Source: Meghimatium bilineatum (Eukaryota > Mollusca > Gastropoda > Stylommatophora > Philomycidae). From it: a stretch of 64,000 nucleotides of DNA. Positions 12,442 through 24,690 of the stretch are shown here, piece by piece (the first letter of the stretch is position 1; each line of letters begins with the position of its first letter). Made by a program: the position numbers and the translations under genes. Where the stretch lies: positions 65,747,790 through 65,811,789 of the forward strand of contig CM067306.1 of assembly GCA_034231615.1 (NCBI GenBank), in the 5' to 3' direction. The notes beneath the pieces were generated by a model, which was given only the letters and a program-made list of their open reading frames with translations, searched no databases and had not been told where the DNA came from.

Positions 12442-13340
12442 TAACAATAGCCATAACCCGTTAGTGTCGTAGTGGTGACACGCTGGAGACATCAGCACAG
12501 CAAGCTCTCCAAATAACTCTATCCTCATACATTCGGAAGATTGTAGAAAAACCACGCCCAGACCATTCCTTAATGTTATCAATCCAGGATCTTCTCAGAC
12601 CTCCTCTCCTCCTTCCACCCTCAGCTGTTTCATGAAGAATAATTTTAGAAGGCGTGCCGTATCTCGTTACATGTTCAAACCAAACAAGTTCACACTGTTT
12701 CACCACTTCCAAAACTGGTTCGTGATAACCTACAATTCTGTTTATTTGCTGCCATACAAATATATTTGTCTTGTGTTCTATATAACTAATTCTTAACAAC
12801 CGTCTGTAGCACTTGTATTCAAAAGCCTGAATCCTTCTTTCTGTGCCTGCACTGAGTGTCCAACTTTCACATCCGTATCAAAGTATAACTAGCACTAGCT
12901 ATCGGAATAGATTGATCTTTACTGTAAAATCTCATTTCTCGAATTGATGCCATCACATAGAACTATTTGGGACTCGAGATATTTGACGGTGGTAACTTCT
13001 TCAAGTTAGTGACCGTTTAACCGGATATTCGTGGAATGTTGTGTGGTTTCACTAGTCACCAATTGTTTTTATCAATACTAATGGCCATGCCATATTTCTG
13101 ACTATCGTCTTCCAACTTTAAGATGAGTTCCTAGAGTTCAGATCCGGAACCAACCGAGAAATCGATATCATCAGCATAACGAAAATTAAATGATCTACCA
13201 CCAATAGCTATTGATGTCTGGATATGACTCCTACATTATATATTCAAGATACATGTTAAAACGTACTGGAGAAAGTATGCATCCCTGATACACTCCTATA
13301 TCCGTCTTGAAAAATTTACCAATGTCACTATTTATGAAAA
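12366..13340 (-). mobile_element. Degenerate LINE RT with (TTA)n tail
   Basis: The minus strand shows an RT core remnant (YADDIDF-like near 13180 and NMYLEYIM-like near 13250), a TLSAGTERRIQAFEYKCYRR thumb segment, then EGGRRRGGLRRSWIDNIKEW, WRACC and SVSPLRH. It ends in a 19-unit TAA repeat at 12383-12439, which is its tail. Frameshifts are present throughout. Confidence 0.8.
12383..12439. repeat. (AAT)n microsatellite, LINE tail
   Basis: About 19 uninterrupted trinucleotide units at the 3' end of the minus-strand LINE. Confidence 0.95.
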
Positions 13341-13985
13341 CACTTTATCACTTCCGGCTAAAATTACGTAGAATAACAACTTAGTTTTTTTTTCTTTCTG
13401 TTTGCCGATAAGTCAAGTTTCAGAGAGGATTTTACCTCCAGATGGCCACTTCTGAACATGATACTGGAAGACGCTGGACAGCGTGCACAGAGCTGAGGTG
13501 CGCGTAGAGTGGCAGTGAGGACACAGCTCTGTAAAAGATACGCCACATAAATATATAGAAGACAATCTGTTTTGATTCAACAGCCTTAGGCTTCCTGTTA
13601 TTCATATGCCATCATATGTAAAACGGAGTCACAATTGCGAACATTATGGAAACCGCTGATCTAAACACAGCATCACGATGCTTGCCGAGAACATCGCACA
13701 GAAACTTAAACTCCGTAGATCAATATTTAAGCGACTTGGATTCTCCGAAAAATTCACAAATAAATATACGTAGGAAGCTTATGACTTTGTGTGCACGGTT
13801 TGAAAGGCTTGATGAAATCGCATCTTTTTTTTTGGAGATGTGGTTAGTCAAGTACGGAAGAACGTGTGTTCAATAGTTGCTAGGCGATTTGGTGCCGTTG
13901 AACGGACTGGTTCAATTCCCGTTAGTCTCAAGAATTTTTGAAAAATTCACAAACAAGACTGCGACCATAGCTCACAAACCATTTC
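13341..13985. other. No gene; possible tRNA-like motif
   Basis: Near 13876-13930 ttgctaggcgatttggtgcc is followed by tggttcaattcccg, which resembles pol III A and B boxes. It is too weak to call a tRNA. The 76-codon ORF at 13646 has no motif. Confidence 0.35.
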
Positions 13986-13989
13986 TGAA

Positions 13990-14083
13990 ATTCTTAGTCA
14001 AGTCTTAGTCAAGTCTTAGTCAAGTCTTAGTCAAGTCTTAGTCAAGTCTTAGTCAAGTCTTAGTCAAGTCTTAGTCAAGTCTG
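13990..14083. repeat. 11-bp tandem repeat, about 8 copies
   Basis: Perfect copies of tcttagtcaag. Confidence 0.96.
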
Positions 14084-14149
14084 GAGTATTTCAATTATTC
14101 AATCATAATATTGTTAATTTTATACTTTCCACAACTATATATATCCAGC

Positions 14150-14305
14150 CGAATACAGATGTATTGGGCCATTGGCGCAAATAAAACTGCAATAGAACGT
14201 ATTTCAATTCTCTGGACTACATCCTGCTGGATATTTAGTAAGATTTTGGTCTTGTTACAAGAGAGATCCAGCGGGAGTTTGAGAATGAACATTGAAGAAA
14301 ACTAT
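14150..14305 (+). mobile_element. GAA-tailed repeat family copy
   Basis: Contains gggccattggcgcaaataaa, ctggactacatcctgctgga and agcgggagtttgagaatgaa, ending near gaagaaa. Closely parallels 3005-3170. Confidence 0.65.
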
Positions 14306-14587
14306 ATACTACTGAACAGGCTAGCGTTTGTGGTTAAGAGCGACGTGCAGCTGCAGAAAATGTCCGCTAAAACAGCTAATATGTCACCTATATTCGACCA
14401 TATCTTCACCACGTTTTCTGTCTCCAAATATTCGATTTAAGAATTATTTTATTTTAAGAATTTCCAGTTTTTGGGTATTTTCCAATATTTATTTTTAAGC
14501 AAAGCTTTTTTGGAAGCTCCAACAGGTTGGTAGGTCACAGGAATTAGATTCTCGTAGAATCCCTACGAGATTTGGTAGTTAAATCAA

Positions 14588-14660
14588 TGACGTCAGGCGC
14601 GTGCGTAGACCAGCTGCCTATATAAAAGACTTCCATGTTCCTGGTAACCAGAGCTTGGAA
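14588..14660 (+). promoter_or_regulatory. Promoter-like CRE plus TATA arrangement
   Basis: A perfect TGACGTCA (14588-14595) is followed 23 bp later by TATATAAAAG (14619-14628). It resembles a pol II promoter. No downstream gene is recognised; a distant 5' exon of the receptor or an element promoter are both possible. Could be chance. Confidence 0.3.
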
Positions 14661-14914
14661 ACACAAAAGGTGAAATAAAATATTGTGATATTTCCTGTTG
14701 TGAAGTATCATGTGCAAGTTAGCGATAGAAAGTTAATACAGATGCTATAATCTAATATCTGAATAATTTTTCTGGTTTGCCGTGTAAGTTGGTATACTTA
14801 ATCACTATTTTAGTACTTGTGTGGTTAGGTTTATTATGAGACGTTGGAGGTTCGGATCTTTCGAAATGTGTAGTTTATTCTCATGGAATAATTTCTCGTT
14901 AATGCTGAAATAGA

Positions 14915-15045
14915 ATGTGTCAGGTCAAAACGTATAGATATCGCTACGAGATGTAAGCTATGATAAAACGCATCTCGGTATCTGGACTACATCCTGCTAA
15001 ACAACGGGAGTTTGAGAACTAACGCAGAGGGGAAAAAAAGGATTC
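14915..15045 (+). mobile_element. GAA-tailed repeat family copy
   Basis: Contains tgtcaggtcaaaacg, gatatcgctacgag, tctggactacatcctgctaa and gggagtttgagaactaacgc. Confidence 0.6.
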
Positions 15046-15799
15046 CTTGCTTGCACAACTCAAATATGCAAATGACTGTTATGAGGGATAAAATAATGTT
15101 ATGCTTCAGTACTAATTAGGTCCGCCCCACCTCCCCAAGGTAGAATGTTTCATCAAAAGGCCTTTGTCAATAAAAATTCTGGTGACAAACATTAAAAAAG
15201 TACAAAGCATTTAAAACATCGGAGGACATGAAATATAAATTTTCGGTTAATTTTTGTTTGAGTTACAGAAACAAATTATGAAACAATAGGGAAGTTTGAG
15301 ATTCCATGACAAAGATCATAGGGTCACACGCAACACCCTAGAGGATGATATCGCGTGAACGTATCTGGTTCGAATCTTAATCTTCTAATTTTTATAACAG
15401 ATACAGAAGAAGAAATAAAAACATTAAAAAATTCAATGACGAAATAAGTGTGAAGAATAGCTTTGAATATTGTATATTCTATGACAACACCGAGGATTTC
15501 TGTGATAGATTATTTAAAAACAGTCAAACCAAATATAATTTCACAATAACAATTCATCACAATTATTTGTAGATTATTAGCGAAAATAGATTTTTCTATT
15601 TCTTGGTGTGACTATATTGATTCTTTTTTGGTGTCTATTAAATGTGTCTATCTTCCTATCTGTTATTCTATCTATCTATATATATCTCTGTTAGATTATC
15701 TTGGTTGACTATTGTGTAGTCACCGGGGATAATTAAAGAAAACTAACGTTAACTAACATAAATTAGTGAATATACAGTTTTTTTTTTTTACAGTAGTCC
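15046..15799. other. No gene recognised
   Basis: AT-rich. One B-box-like ctggttcgaatct lies at about 15370 with no convincing cloverleaf. Confidence 0.4.
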
Positions 15800-15872
15800 T
15801 TAAAACAAGGTGGTTTAATCACATCTCTTTCACCTTACAAACAAGGTGGTTTAATCACATCTCTTTCACCAA
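15797..15872. repeat. ~34-bp direct duplication
   Basis: aacaaggtggtttaatcaca plus tctctttcacc occurs twice in tandem. Confidence 0.9.
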
Positions 15873-15884
15873 ATCTATCTATCT

Positions 15885-16085
15885 ATAAACCCGTAATCCT
15901 TCAGGGTCGTAGAGGTACCACATTGGATGCTTCAGCACACAGAGTCATCCAGCAATTTCTATCCCCAACGATGCGGATGAATGAGGAAACATCTTGTCCT
16001 GTCTATTCCTTTATTTTCTCTCCTCTGCCTCCCCCCACCTTCGACAGTTCCCTTCAATATTGTTTTTGACAAGGATTCATGGTTC
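15885..16085 (-). mobile_element. LINE 3'-end relic with (ATAG)n tail
   Basis: The minus strand reads ESLSKTILKGTVEGGG, then an R/K-rich stretch, RTRCFLIH and the CGTSTTLKDYGF end, next to a tatctatctat tail. Same family as 59650-59935. Confidence 0.65.
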
Positions 16086-16599
16086 CTATTTCACCAAAAA
16101 GGGACTAATGATAAACATAGACAGTGGCTTATTTTAAGTGGCTTTTTATTTGAATGTGACTACTGTTCTAAGAGTGGCTTCTGTTTTAGAGCGACTTTTC
16201 ACTTTTGTAATATGTGGGCAAAACGATAACCAGAAGAGGTAAGCTGATTACGTCCAAAAAATGTTTATGTAAATATTTTTATGTAAAAATGTTTAGGTAA
16301 AAATTAAACTAAAGGATGAAATTATAAATTACTAGTTGCGTATCTAGCAAATAAAAATGAATGTAATTTTCATATTTTTGAAATGTTTATTATGTAGGCC
16401 TGTTGTAACACATTGATAACACAATAACAAAAACACGAACGAATCCCTAGAGGATTAAGTCTATCCCACCTGTACTCACTCACTGTTTATTTCCATGGGT
16501 AATACTAGAATATTGGTCTCTTTTTTTGTTCATAGATATATCTTTATGTCTCTTTAAAATATGTTTGTTGACGGCATCAACGAGATGCCCAGTAGCCAT

Positions 16600-17140
16600 G
16601 TTGTGGGTCCTTATCCAATACACATCTTGTGATTTCTTATCCAGAACCCATGTTGTGGGTCCTTATCCAATACACATCTTGTGATTTCTTATCCAGAACC
16701 CATGTTGTGGGTCCTTATCCAATACACATCTTGTGATTTCTTATCCAGAACCCATGTTGTGGGTCCTTATCCAATACACACCTTGTTATTTCTTATCCAG
16801 AACCCATGTTGTGGGTTCTTATCCAATACATATCTTGTGATTTCTTATCCAAAACCCATGTTGTGGGTCCTTATCCAATACACACCTTGTTATTTCTTAT
16901 CCAGAACCCATGTTGTGGGTTCTTATCCAATACATATCTTGTGATTTCTTATCCAAAACCCATGTTGTGGGTCCTTATCCAATACATATCTTGTTATATC
17001 TTATCCAGAACCCATGTTGTGGGTCCTTATCCAATACACATCTTGTTATTTCTTATCCAGAACCCATGTTGTGGGTCCTTATCCAATACACATCTTGTGA
17101 GTTCATATCCAAAATCCATGTTATGGGTCCTTATTCAGTA
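16600..17140. repeat. 52-bp minisatellite, about 10.5 copies
   Basis: Unit near gtgggtccttatccaataca, catcttgtgatttcttatcc, agaacccatgtt. Starts are every 52 bp from 16603 to 17123. The three overlapping ORFs here are artefacts of a period not divisible by three that happens to lack stops. Confidence 0.96.
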
Positions 17141-17214
17141 ACCACCTTGCAGACTTGTAGTCTGGTAGCTACCGTGTAAACCTTGATTCCCGTATCTGTC
17201 TTGTGAGTCGTGTC

Positions 17215-17402
17215 TGATTTTATGCCAGTAATCGATGTGAAGATGTCATGCCAGTAATCGATGTGAAGATTTTATGCCAGTAATCGAAGTGAAGATTTAA
17301 TGCTAGTAATCGATGTGAAGATTTAATGCTAGTAATCGAAGTGAAGATTTAATGCTAGTAATCGAAGTGAAGATTTAATGCTAGTAATCGATGTGAAGAA
17401 TG
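17215..17402. repeat. 26-bp minisatellite, about 7 copies
   Basis: Unit near gtaatcgatgtgaagattta plus atgcta. Confidence 0.95.
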
Positions 17403-17659
17403 TTAAGTAGAGTGCTAGGATACGATCTAATAAATGGCAGAATCAGAGAAAGACAAACAAAGAAACAAAGAGTGTTCATATCGCTGACGACAAGAAAATC
17501 ATACAATTTATTATCCACGCAAGGGACCTGAAGTTATGGCGATTCATCATCTCCTATGTTAGTAAGACTGACGCAGGAGAGAAAATTACGTATAACTTTG
17601 GCTGTTGGGTGTTTTACTGTTAGTTAGTCCTGAGAAAATGTTAAGTGTGGAATAGATAC

Positions 17660-17836
17660 CGCTCTGACATAGTAGTCAGTAGTCACCACTACGTGTACTG
17701 ACATAGTAGTCAGTAGTCACCACTACGTGTACTGACATAGTAGTCAGTAGTCACCACTACGTGTACTGACATAGAAGTCAGTAGTTACCACTACGTGTAC
17801 TGAAATAGTAGTCAGTAGTCACCACTACGTGTACAT
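17660..17836. repeat. 34-bp minisatellite, 5 copies
   Basis: Unit near ctgacatagtagtcagtagt plus caccactacgtgta. Confidence 0.96.
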
Positions 17837-17879
17837 GTTTGTTAGTTATTTTCCCTGGAAAGAGAAAGCTTATATTTCT

Positions 17880-17960
17880 TACCGTGATTTGAATCTGAGC
17901 CATTATGATTGTGAGGTCGCAGTTCTAGCTACGTCACCATGCGCTGCAGACACATAAGTC
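17880..17960 (-). mobile_element. tRNA-like SINE relic
   Basis: The minus strand has tggtgacgtagctagaact (A-box-like) and cagattcaaatcacgg (B-box-like) at about tRNA spacing. There is no clean cloverleaf, so a tRNA-derived SINE head is more likely than a tRNA gene. Confidence 0.4.
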
Positions 17961-19530
17961 ATAAGTGAGTAAGTTCCAGAAAAGAACAACAGAAAACGTA
18001 GGCATATACGGTGGTATTTCTAAGTCATGAAATATCAATATCCACCTCTTCTTCTTCTTTGGCTCTCTTCCCGTTTTCTTCTTGTGTTCGTCCTTGGAAT
18101 TCTTTTTGTGAGAAAAATGTTTTCCAGAAAACGGAATACGTCGGTTCGTGGTTTACAGATTGACTGCGACGTATGTTCCTTATGCACGCCATATATGGTG
18201 TCAGCAGAGAATGTGTAGATATAGTGTTGCATTTTCTCTTCGATCTTCATTTATTGAATAGAGTGCACTGCTACATCCTGTTATCCAGAGACACCATAGC
18301 GTGAAGGAAAGTCTTGATAGAGCTAGTTCGTGTACCACGAATTCTTGCATCTCAGAAAAAAAACAGACGTGAATATCATATTAGCATATTGCTCTAAATA
18401 AACATCAATTATTCAGATTTATTCCGTTTCAGAATATTGCAGTTATTAAGAGCACTTTCTCAGAACTTCTGACAATCCTAACATAAATGTATACCTTGTT
18501 ACCATGTCACGATAATTTCTTACGCTACAACCAAAATAACATTGTCCAATCCGTGACATTCAATGCAATTAAGAGCTTTGGTAGAACATTTGGGCTTTAT
18601 TGTCAAGGGCTAACTCCAGCTGAAACATCAATCTCGCAGAATCTCGTTCCGTTAGATAACCATTTCCGATATCACATTTCCAGAGATCACATTTCCAAAG
18701 ATCACATTGTCAGAGATCACGCAGTTATTTCAAACGGCTTCTAACAACAGATAACAAAAAGAGAAGCTTGTTGACGTGTTAGATAATGCAAAAGTCAGTC
18801 GCCAAGTTTTGGGTCAAGGGGCAGTAATAGCTGCAATCATGGACGCAAGAACAGTAATCATGCAGTTTTTGTTTACCATTATCAGATTTGTCGTTCCTAG
18901 CACATTACATCTTAATGCTCTTGTCTGCAACAAACGTTATGTACTTGAAATAAACCCATTCTGGAATATGTCATTGGAGTTAATTAACATATGCTGCATA
19001 TACTTGTATGGGTTTGTGTTTTATATGAAGTATCTTTTTCTAAGTTATAGATTAGTGTCGTTTAATACGTTGTTAGACTCTTTTAGTTGACCGATAACAA
19101 GCGTAGAAGTGTTCTGGTGAGCATCAGACCCATCGTCCTTATTTTCCAAAGAAGACACTGTATCGATTTTCTTAAGCTGGATCCACTAAGGATCTACTGG
19201 ATTGACAAATATGCCCTATTTCCACTTTAACTGGAAATCGAACCGTAGACCATCCTACAAAAAAGCTGGTTCAGTAAACTTGGTTACGTAAATGAGGTAC
19301 TCATTTTTCAACCGTGGACGCTAGTCCACTGTGGTTACTTCAGATCTTTACAACAATAAAAAAAATAGTGGTGGTTGCAGTTATGGTAATCCAGTCACCA
19401 TGGTCTCATTAGGCTAGTTAGGTAGCTACAGACCTAATGAGGCTTAATGCAGATTGCACTACGCACCGATCAGAACCCTCCGTCTTATCCCAACAAAATA
19501 AAAATATTTATAGTGACCTGCAGAAGATGT
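17961..19530. other. No gene recognised
   Basis: ORFs of 85 and 104 codons (18487-18744, 18776-19090) have no motifs I recognise. A short triplication of atcacatttccagagatcac-like sequence lies at 18670-18722. Confidence 0.4.
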
Positions 19531-19705
19531 ATATTGATCGTGAAGTCATGAGTGTAGTAACGTGTAGTCATGTTGTGTAGTAATGTGGAATCATGAGTGT
19601 AGTAGTGTGGAGTCGTGGGTGGAGTAACGTGGAGACATGCTGTGTGGTAACGTGGATTCATGGGTGTAGTAATCTGGAGTCATGCGTGTGGTAACGTGGA
19701 GTCTA
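19530..19705. repeat. Degenerate ~24-bp tandem repeat
   Basis: Irregular copies of gtagtaacgtggagtcatgg with changes and indels, about 7 copies. Confidence 0.8.
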
Positions 19706-20320
19706 ACGGCTTTTCCAGTTTGTGTCTGTGTGTGTCAATTTCTAACATGGCGTGGACATAATGGCTGCTGTTGTGAGTCGAGAACATGCTCAGAAAATAT
19801 GTTATTTCCATATTCACAAGGCAGTTAACCCACAGGGGAATCGCAGAATATGAGGACACATTACAGCAGGGACGGAGATATCTCAAACAGAATTGCATCA
19901 ATCAACAAACAAAACACTCCAGACCCCCCCCCTCGCAAATTATCCCGTAGATGACCTGTGATAAAAGTCAAGAACTCTACCGGGATCAAAGGTTAACCGG
20001 TGTCATTATTAAACTTTCCACGAGACAACAATTACGGTGTTAGAGAAAATTGTGTTTCATATTTATTTTTCCAGTTAGACATAACTGGCTATCAGATCTC
20101 AATTTAGGATATATTGTTAGCGTTTTCCATGTTCGAAATGTGCACTGTATTTTGTCATTATATTTTAACCTGGGGGTTCTCTTGGATACTTTGTTCTAGG
20201 GTGGTAAGTCTCAAATGATAAAAGTTATGCTACCGACTGTTGTTGTTATATTTAGAAGATTACTATTCATTGCAAAAATTTAGTAACACGTTTTTAGATA
20301 TAATGAGTTTTCATCATGGT
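19706..20320. other. No gene recognised
   Basis: Contains a short C-run with ccgtagatgacc at 19923-19955, like the foldback repeats elsewhere. Nothing else identifiable. Confidence 0.4.
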
Positions 20321-20324
20321 CAAG

Positions 20325-20460
20325 TGTCGTCTCCGCAACGATGATTGACTGCAACGGACCTCCAATATTCTGTCTCTTTCTTTAGTGGTGCATTCTGCTA
20401 GGCTATAACCTGTCCATCACGCGATGTTGCTCTCCCACGTGTATATCTCCTATCTCTTGC
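20325..20460. mobile_element. Interspersed repeat, copy 1
   Basis: Shares gcattctgctaggctataa, cctgtccatc and a leading gcaacg...ctccaat block with 47920-48035. Probably a decayed LINE end in minus orientation, but not proven. Confidence 0.5.
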
Positions 20461-21134
20461 TTGCCTCCCCTCAACTATGACCTGAAGTCAAGTCTTCAAC
20501 AAGGTGTCAGGTCATGTAAAATATCCAAAATATTTGATTTCTTATATTTTTATTTCCTTTTTGATACGACCTTTGTAATTGTTCGTACATCGTTTTCTTT
20601 TTCTTCTCTGTCCATAAAGTTCTCCCAATTATTCTATCAACAACCCAAATGCATCAATTCTGTCATCTAATTGTTTATTTATGTTATTGAGCCACAACTT
20701 AATGTAGAATAGATGTAACATTTCACAACTCTTGTTTTTCGATTTCTTGTGATTTTTTACGATGTTAATAATAGCGAGTTTTAAATCATTGTCCAAGAAA
20801 TATGCGTTATCTGACGTCAGGGCCCGTGGTGTGGTAGGCCTATATATTCAAACCGATAATATATACCATGTTTATGCTAATCTCCGATAATAACAGAAGT
20901 CGATTTGTTCAGATATCGGTTGAAAATGGATATAATCGCTGATTAAACGTCTGGCATTTCCTTTGATTTACATCGTAGCAGCAGACAGGAGTATGGCGGA
21001 GAAATTCCCAGGAAGCACATTTCATGCTATTTGGGGTTAAATATCGCTCTTTGCAATTCAATGCTCGTTATCTCTGCAATTCAATACTCACATCCCTTGC
21101 AGTTCATTGCAATTGTTATAATTCATTGCTGCTT
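20461..21134. other. No gene recognised
   Basis: AT-rich. tgacgtcagggcccgtgg followed by cctatatat (about 20813-20848) superficially resembles the promoter-like site at 14588. Confidence 0.35.
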
Positions 21135-21218
21135 TTGCAATATATTAGCCACCGTTTTGCAATATATTAGCCAGCGTTTTGCAATATATTAGCCACCGTT
21201 TTGCGATATATTAGCCAC
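21135..21218. repeat. 22-bp tandem repeat, 4 copies
   Basis: Unit near ttgcaatatattagccaccg plus tt. Confidence 0.92.
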
Positions 21219-21527
21219 TATTTCTCAATACCTACTGTGCTCTCAAACAAGTCAGGAAAACTTTAAACACAAATAACTTCATCCATCTTCTTCTTTTTCC
21301 ACCATTTCTAATATTTCTTAGCTACTTATTCTTTAAAAAAAAGTTTGTTCATATATTTTTTGGGGATTTCAGATCAATACACGTTTTTTTCCCCCCATGA
21401 TCACGACAGTCAGACATTACGTTCTGTTTATCTTGACAGTTAACTTCTCTTCTGTAAAACAAGGGGAACCCAAGATAATCTGAAACTAACTGCTTTATAC
21501 ATGACCAATAGTAGACTGGATGTTAAA

Positions 21528-21757
21528 TATTTGATCATAGGCGAAGTTAGCCTCGATCATAGGCGAAGTTACCCTCAATCATAGTCGAAGTTACCCTCAA
21601 TCATAGGCGAAGTTACCCTCAATCATAGGCGAAGTTACCCTCAATCATAGTCGAAGTTACCCTCAATCATAGGCGAAGTTACCCTCAATCATTGGCGAAG
21701 TTACCCTCAAACATAGGCGAAGTTACCCTCAAATATAGGCGAAGTTACCCTCAAAAT
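21528..21757. repeat. 22-bp minisatellite, 10 copies
   Basis: Unit near aatcataggcgaagttaccc plus tc, with single-base variants. Confidence 0.96.
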
Positions 21758-22189
21758 GTATTTGTTCGAGTAGGTTTCGAGTGCTTTCTTTCAAAAATTT
21801 CAAATTACTTTACAGAATTAGTGACTCCATGATTGAACTTAGCCCGTAGTCAGCACTTCGCTACTAAATTTGCAGCAAGTTACTACAAATTAAATTATGC
21901 AATTGAAAATGTACTACTTCACGAACGTAAAGGAAAAATGTAATTAAATTATAAATTCGCATCATAACACGCGTCGTTGTTTTTCCATCAGCGCTCACCT
22001 GTATAGCCAGTTTATTAGCGTATACATGAGACAGGCTTGCAACAGGTGTGTGACTGTCATTGAGTTGTTACAGCATGTGTAGATATTTGCTATGTTCATC
22101 TTGTAGGGTATGTGCTCTATCGTTCTTCTAGATATCTCTCCGTCGAACTTGTACATATCTGTTATAAAGGAGTTTAAGATCGAACTAAC

Positions 22190-22390
22190 ACGATTAAACA
22201 AACTCATAAACAAACAAACTACAAGAAACAAACATATAAGAAACTAACAAATAGATAAACAGACACACACAAACAAAGAAATAAACAAACATACAACAAA
22301 CAAACAAATATATAACAAACACAAATAAACAAACATGTATACGATAAGCAAAGAAACGAACAATCGAACAAACTAAAAACAAATAAACAT
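22190..22390. repeat. AAAC-rich low-complexity tract
   Basis: Irregular aaacaaac runs for about 200 bp. The antisense ORF of F/V/C codons here is not a gene. Confidence 0.8.
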
Positions 22391-22464
22391 TATGTTGACC
22401 ACAGTCAGGAAACTATATCAAGAAAGTGATTAAAGAACAGATCACCCAATTTGAATTCTAAAAG

Positions 22465-22692
22465 TGTTCCCAAAGAAGGACAATGAGAAACTAATGTCTG
22501 TGTTAGACAAAGGACAATGAGAAACTAATGTCTGTGTTAGGCAAAGAAGGACAATGAGAAACTAATGTCTGTGTTAGACAAAGAAGGACAATGAGAAACT
22601 AATGTCTGTGTTAGACAAAGGACAATGAGAAACTAATGTCTGTGTTAGACAAAGAAGGACAATGAGAAACTAATGTCTGTGTTAGACATTAA
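22465..22692. repeat. 32/37-bp alternating minisatellite, about 7 copies
   Basis: Unit near ggacaatgagaaactaatgt plus ctgtgttagacaaa. Some copies include an extra gaag (caaagaagg), giving two length classes. Confidence 0.93.
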
Positions 22693-23900
22693 AATATTAC
22701 TAATCTCAACAGATACCGTCTTAAGTCTAGAATCGATATCTGACACCTGTAAAATAGTTAGTTCCCCATGTGATCCAAATTCAAATGTGAATTGTCAGAC
22801 GGAGCATTGAAACATAAACAAGAAAATGTGCTAAATTTCTGTGGCGAGTCTGCAAAGTAGTGTTGAATGATGCACGCTAACAGAGACTAGTGTGGGGAAA
22901 AAGGAAAGAAGAAAATTATGCCAAGAACTAATAAACAGGTGGAAGAAATACATTAATTGCCAACAGCTTGATTCTGTTAGGAAGTCATACGATTTATGTG
23001 AAGGCGATGATAAGGGAAGCCTCAATTACAGCTAATGATCACATAAATATAGAATAAAAATATAGGATTTAAGTAAATATAGAATTTACATGAAGGTTTG
23101 ATCCATTTTTTTAGCACGTGGATCCCTGTTGGGATAAATTTTCTTCTGTGACCGGGGATGTAGGGATTTCCACGGCCCCCTTCCTTCCATCCGCTTCTTA
23201 AGAAAAAGTCATTGAATTACCTGAAAGGTCACCACTGTTTATTAGTCTTGAAAATGCAATTCTTGTTGTTTATCTTTCAAGTGGCCACCCTGTGCCCTCG
23301 GAAGCTTCTCATCCTCCCCCCCCCGCAAATAATTTCAAATTGTCGTTCTCCATGGCCATCATCAAGTTCCCATGACCCTAACGACGCCATATGAACCACG
23401 GTGAGGATCATTGCTCTAACAATTGAAGATGGACGAAGATTGCTAAAATGGAGAGATCACGCATACAAGAATACATCTAAACATTTGGTACAAGTGATTT
23501 GCACGGAAATAATAAGCTCAGTCACAGAGGACGGAACGATAAAATACCGTTCATGAACACAGAAGTGCTGAGATAGCAATACACTTTAGCATAGTGCATG
23601 TGTGTTCATTATGGTGAAATTGAAGAATCGGTTTGCGTAACGTGCGCAAACAATACTCAATCAGACAACCATCTGCAATTAATCGTGTTCGGTGTAGAAA
23701 AAACATGGCCAGGAGAGATTCATATCTAATGTATTATGAACATCACTCACGCTGAGTTGAATTATAGATGTGTGGCTTGATAGACTATGCATGTCTGTGT
23801 ATTCTTTTATTTTAATTTCTCTTGTTCATTAGTAGAGATGTCCGGACAAGATTTGAAATGCTTGACATAAGTAAAACGTATAAATTTGGGTGGTTTAAAA
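22693..23900. other. No gene recognised
   Basis: Contains C-run fragments at about 23175 and 23318 resembling the foldback repeat. No coding motif. Confidence 0.4.
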
Positions 23901-23904
23901 AGCC

Positions 23905-24200
23905 ACTTATACTAACTAAAGAACGAAAGAGAAAGTTTACTACGTGGAAATGAGATATATCTAAGAAAACTAGCAAACAGAACAAGAAGAGATCATGTGA
24001 GGAATTGCAAGATCTGTTGGAACAACGTTTATAGTCAAATATATATATATAAAACAACAAGATTGAAATAGTTCGGTCACTTAATGAGAATGAACCTTTA
24101 TTGGTCAGCAGCAAGAGCATACAACATGAAAATAGAAACAGCAAGATTCTATTCTTATAGGAAGACCGATAAAAAGGTAGATTGAAGGAGTTACACTCGT
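23905..24200 (+). mobile_element. LINE relic, plus strand
   Basis: Across frames it reads LRKLANRTRRDHVRN, then IVKYI, WFGHLMRMNLYW and IGRPIKRWIEGV, the LINE thumb-to-C-terminus order. Stops and frameshifts present. Confidence 0.65.
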
Positions 24201-24690
24201 TCTTGTCTTGTCCTATTCACAAATGCTTCAAAGCATTGTGGGGAGTCTAAGTCTGCTTTCTAATGCCAAATGTGCAGCATTTTTTGTTGCAATACCATGT
24301 TATTGTAGTATGTCTCTGATGTTATCAATCCATCTTCCTCTAGGTCTTCCTCTCCCTCTGTTTCCACATATTCTTATGTTATAGGCTACAGATGGAAGGC
24401 GATCTGGTTCCATTCTCATAAAGTGATCGAACCACTTAATCTGTTGTCTTTCTATATATTTGAAGCTTTGTACAATTTGATATCAAATTTCTGATGTCAT
24501 CGTTTCTTATACGATGTTTTTTTGACACAAACATTCGTCCTTAGACATCTCATCTCACAGGCTGCTATCTTTCTCTCCTGTGTCTTGGACAGTGTCCATG
24601 ATTGACATTGATAACACACATTTGGTATAAACATACTGCGTATCAATACAAACAATGACGGAACGTTCTGAGACGTCATAATATGACGTC
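24201..24690 (-). mobile_element. LINE relic, minus strand
   Basis: The minus strand gives YQCQSWTLSKTQERKIAACE, MRCLRTNVCVK, then GREEDLEEDG-like and YYNN pieces. It sits tail-to-tail with the plus-strand relic at 23905-24200. Confidence 0.7.
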
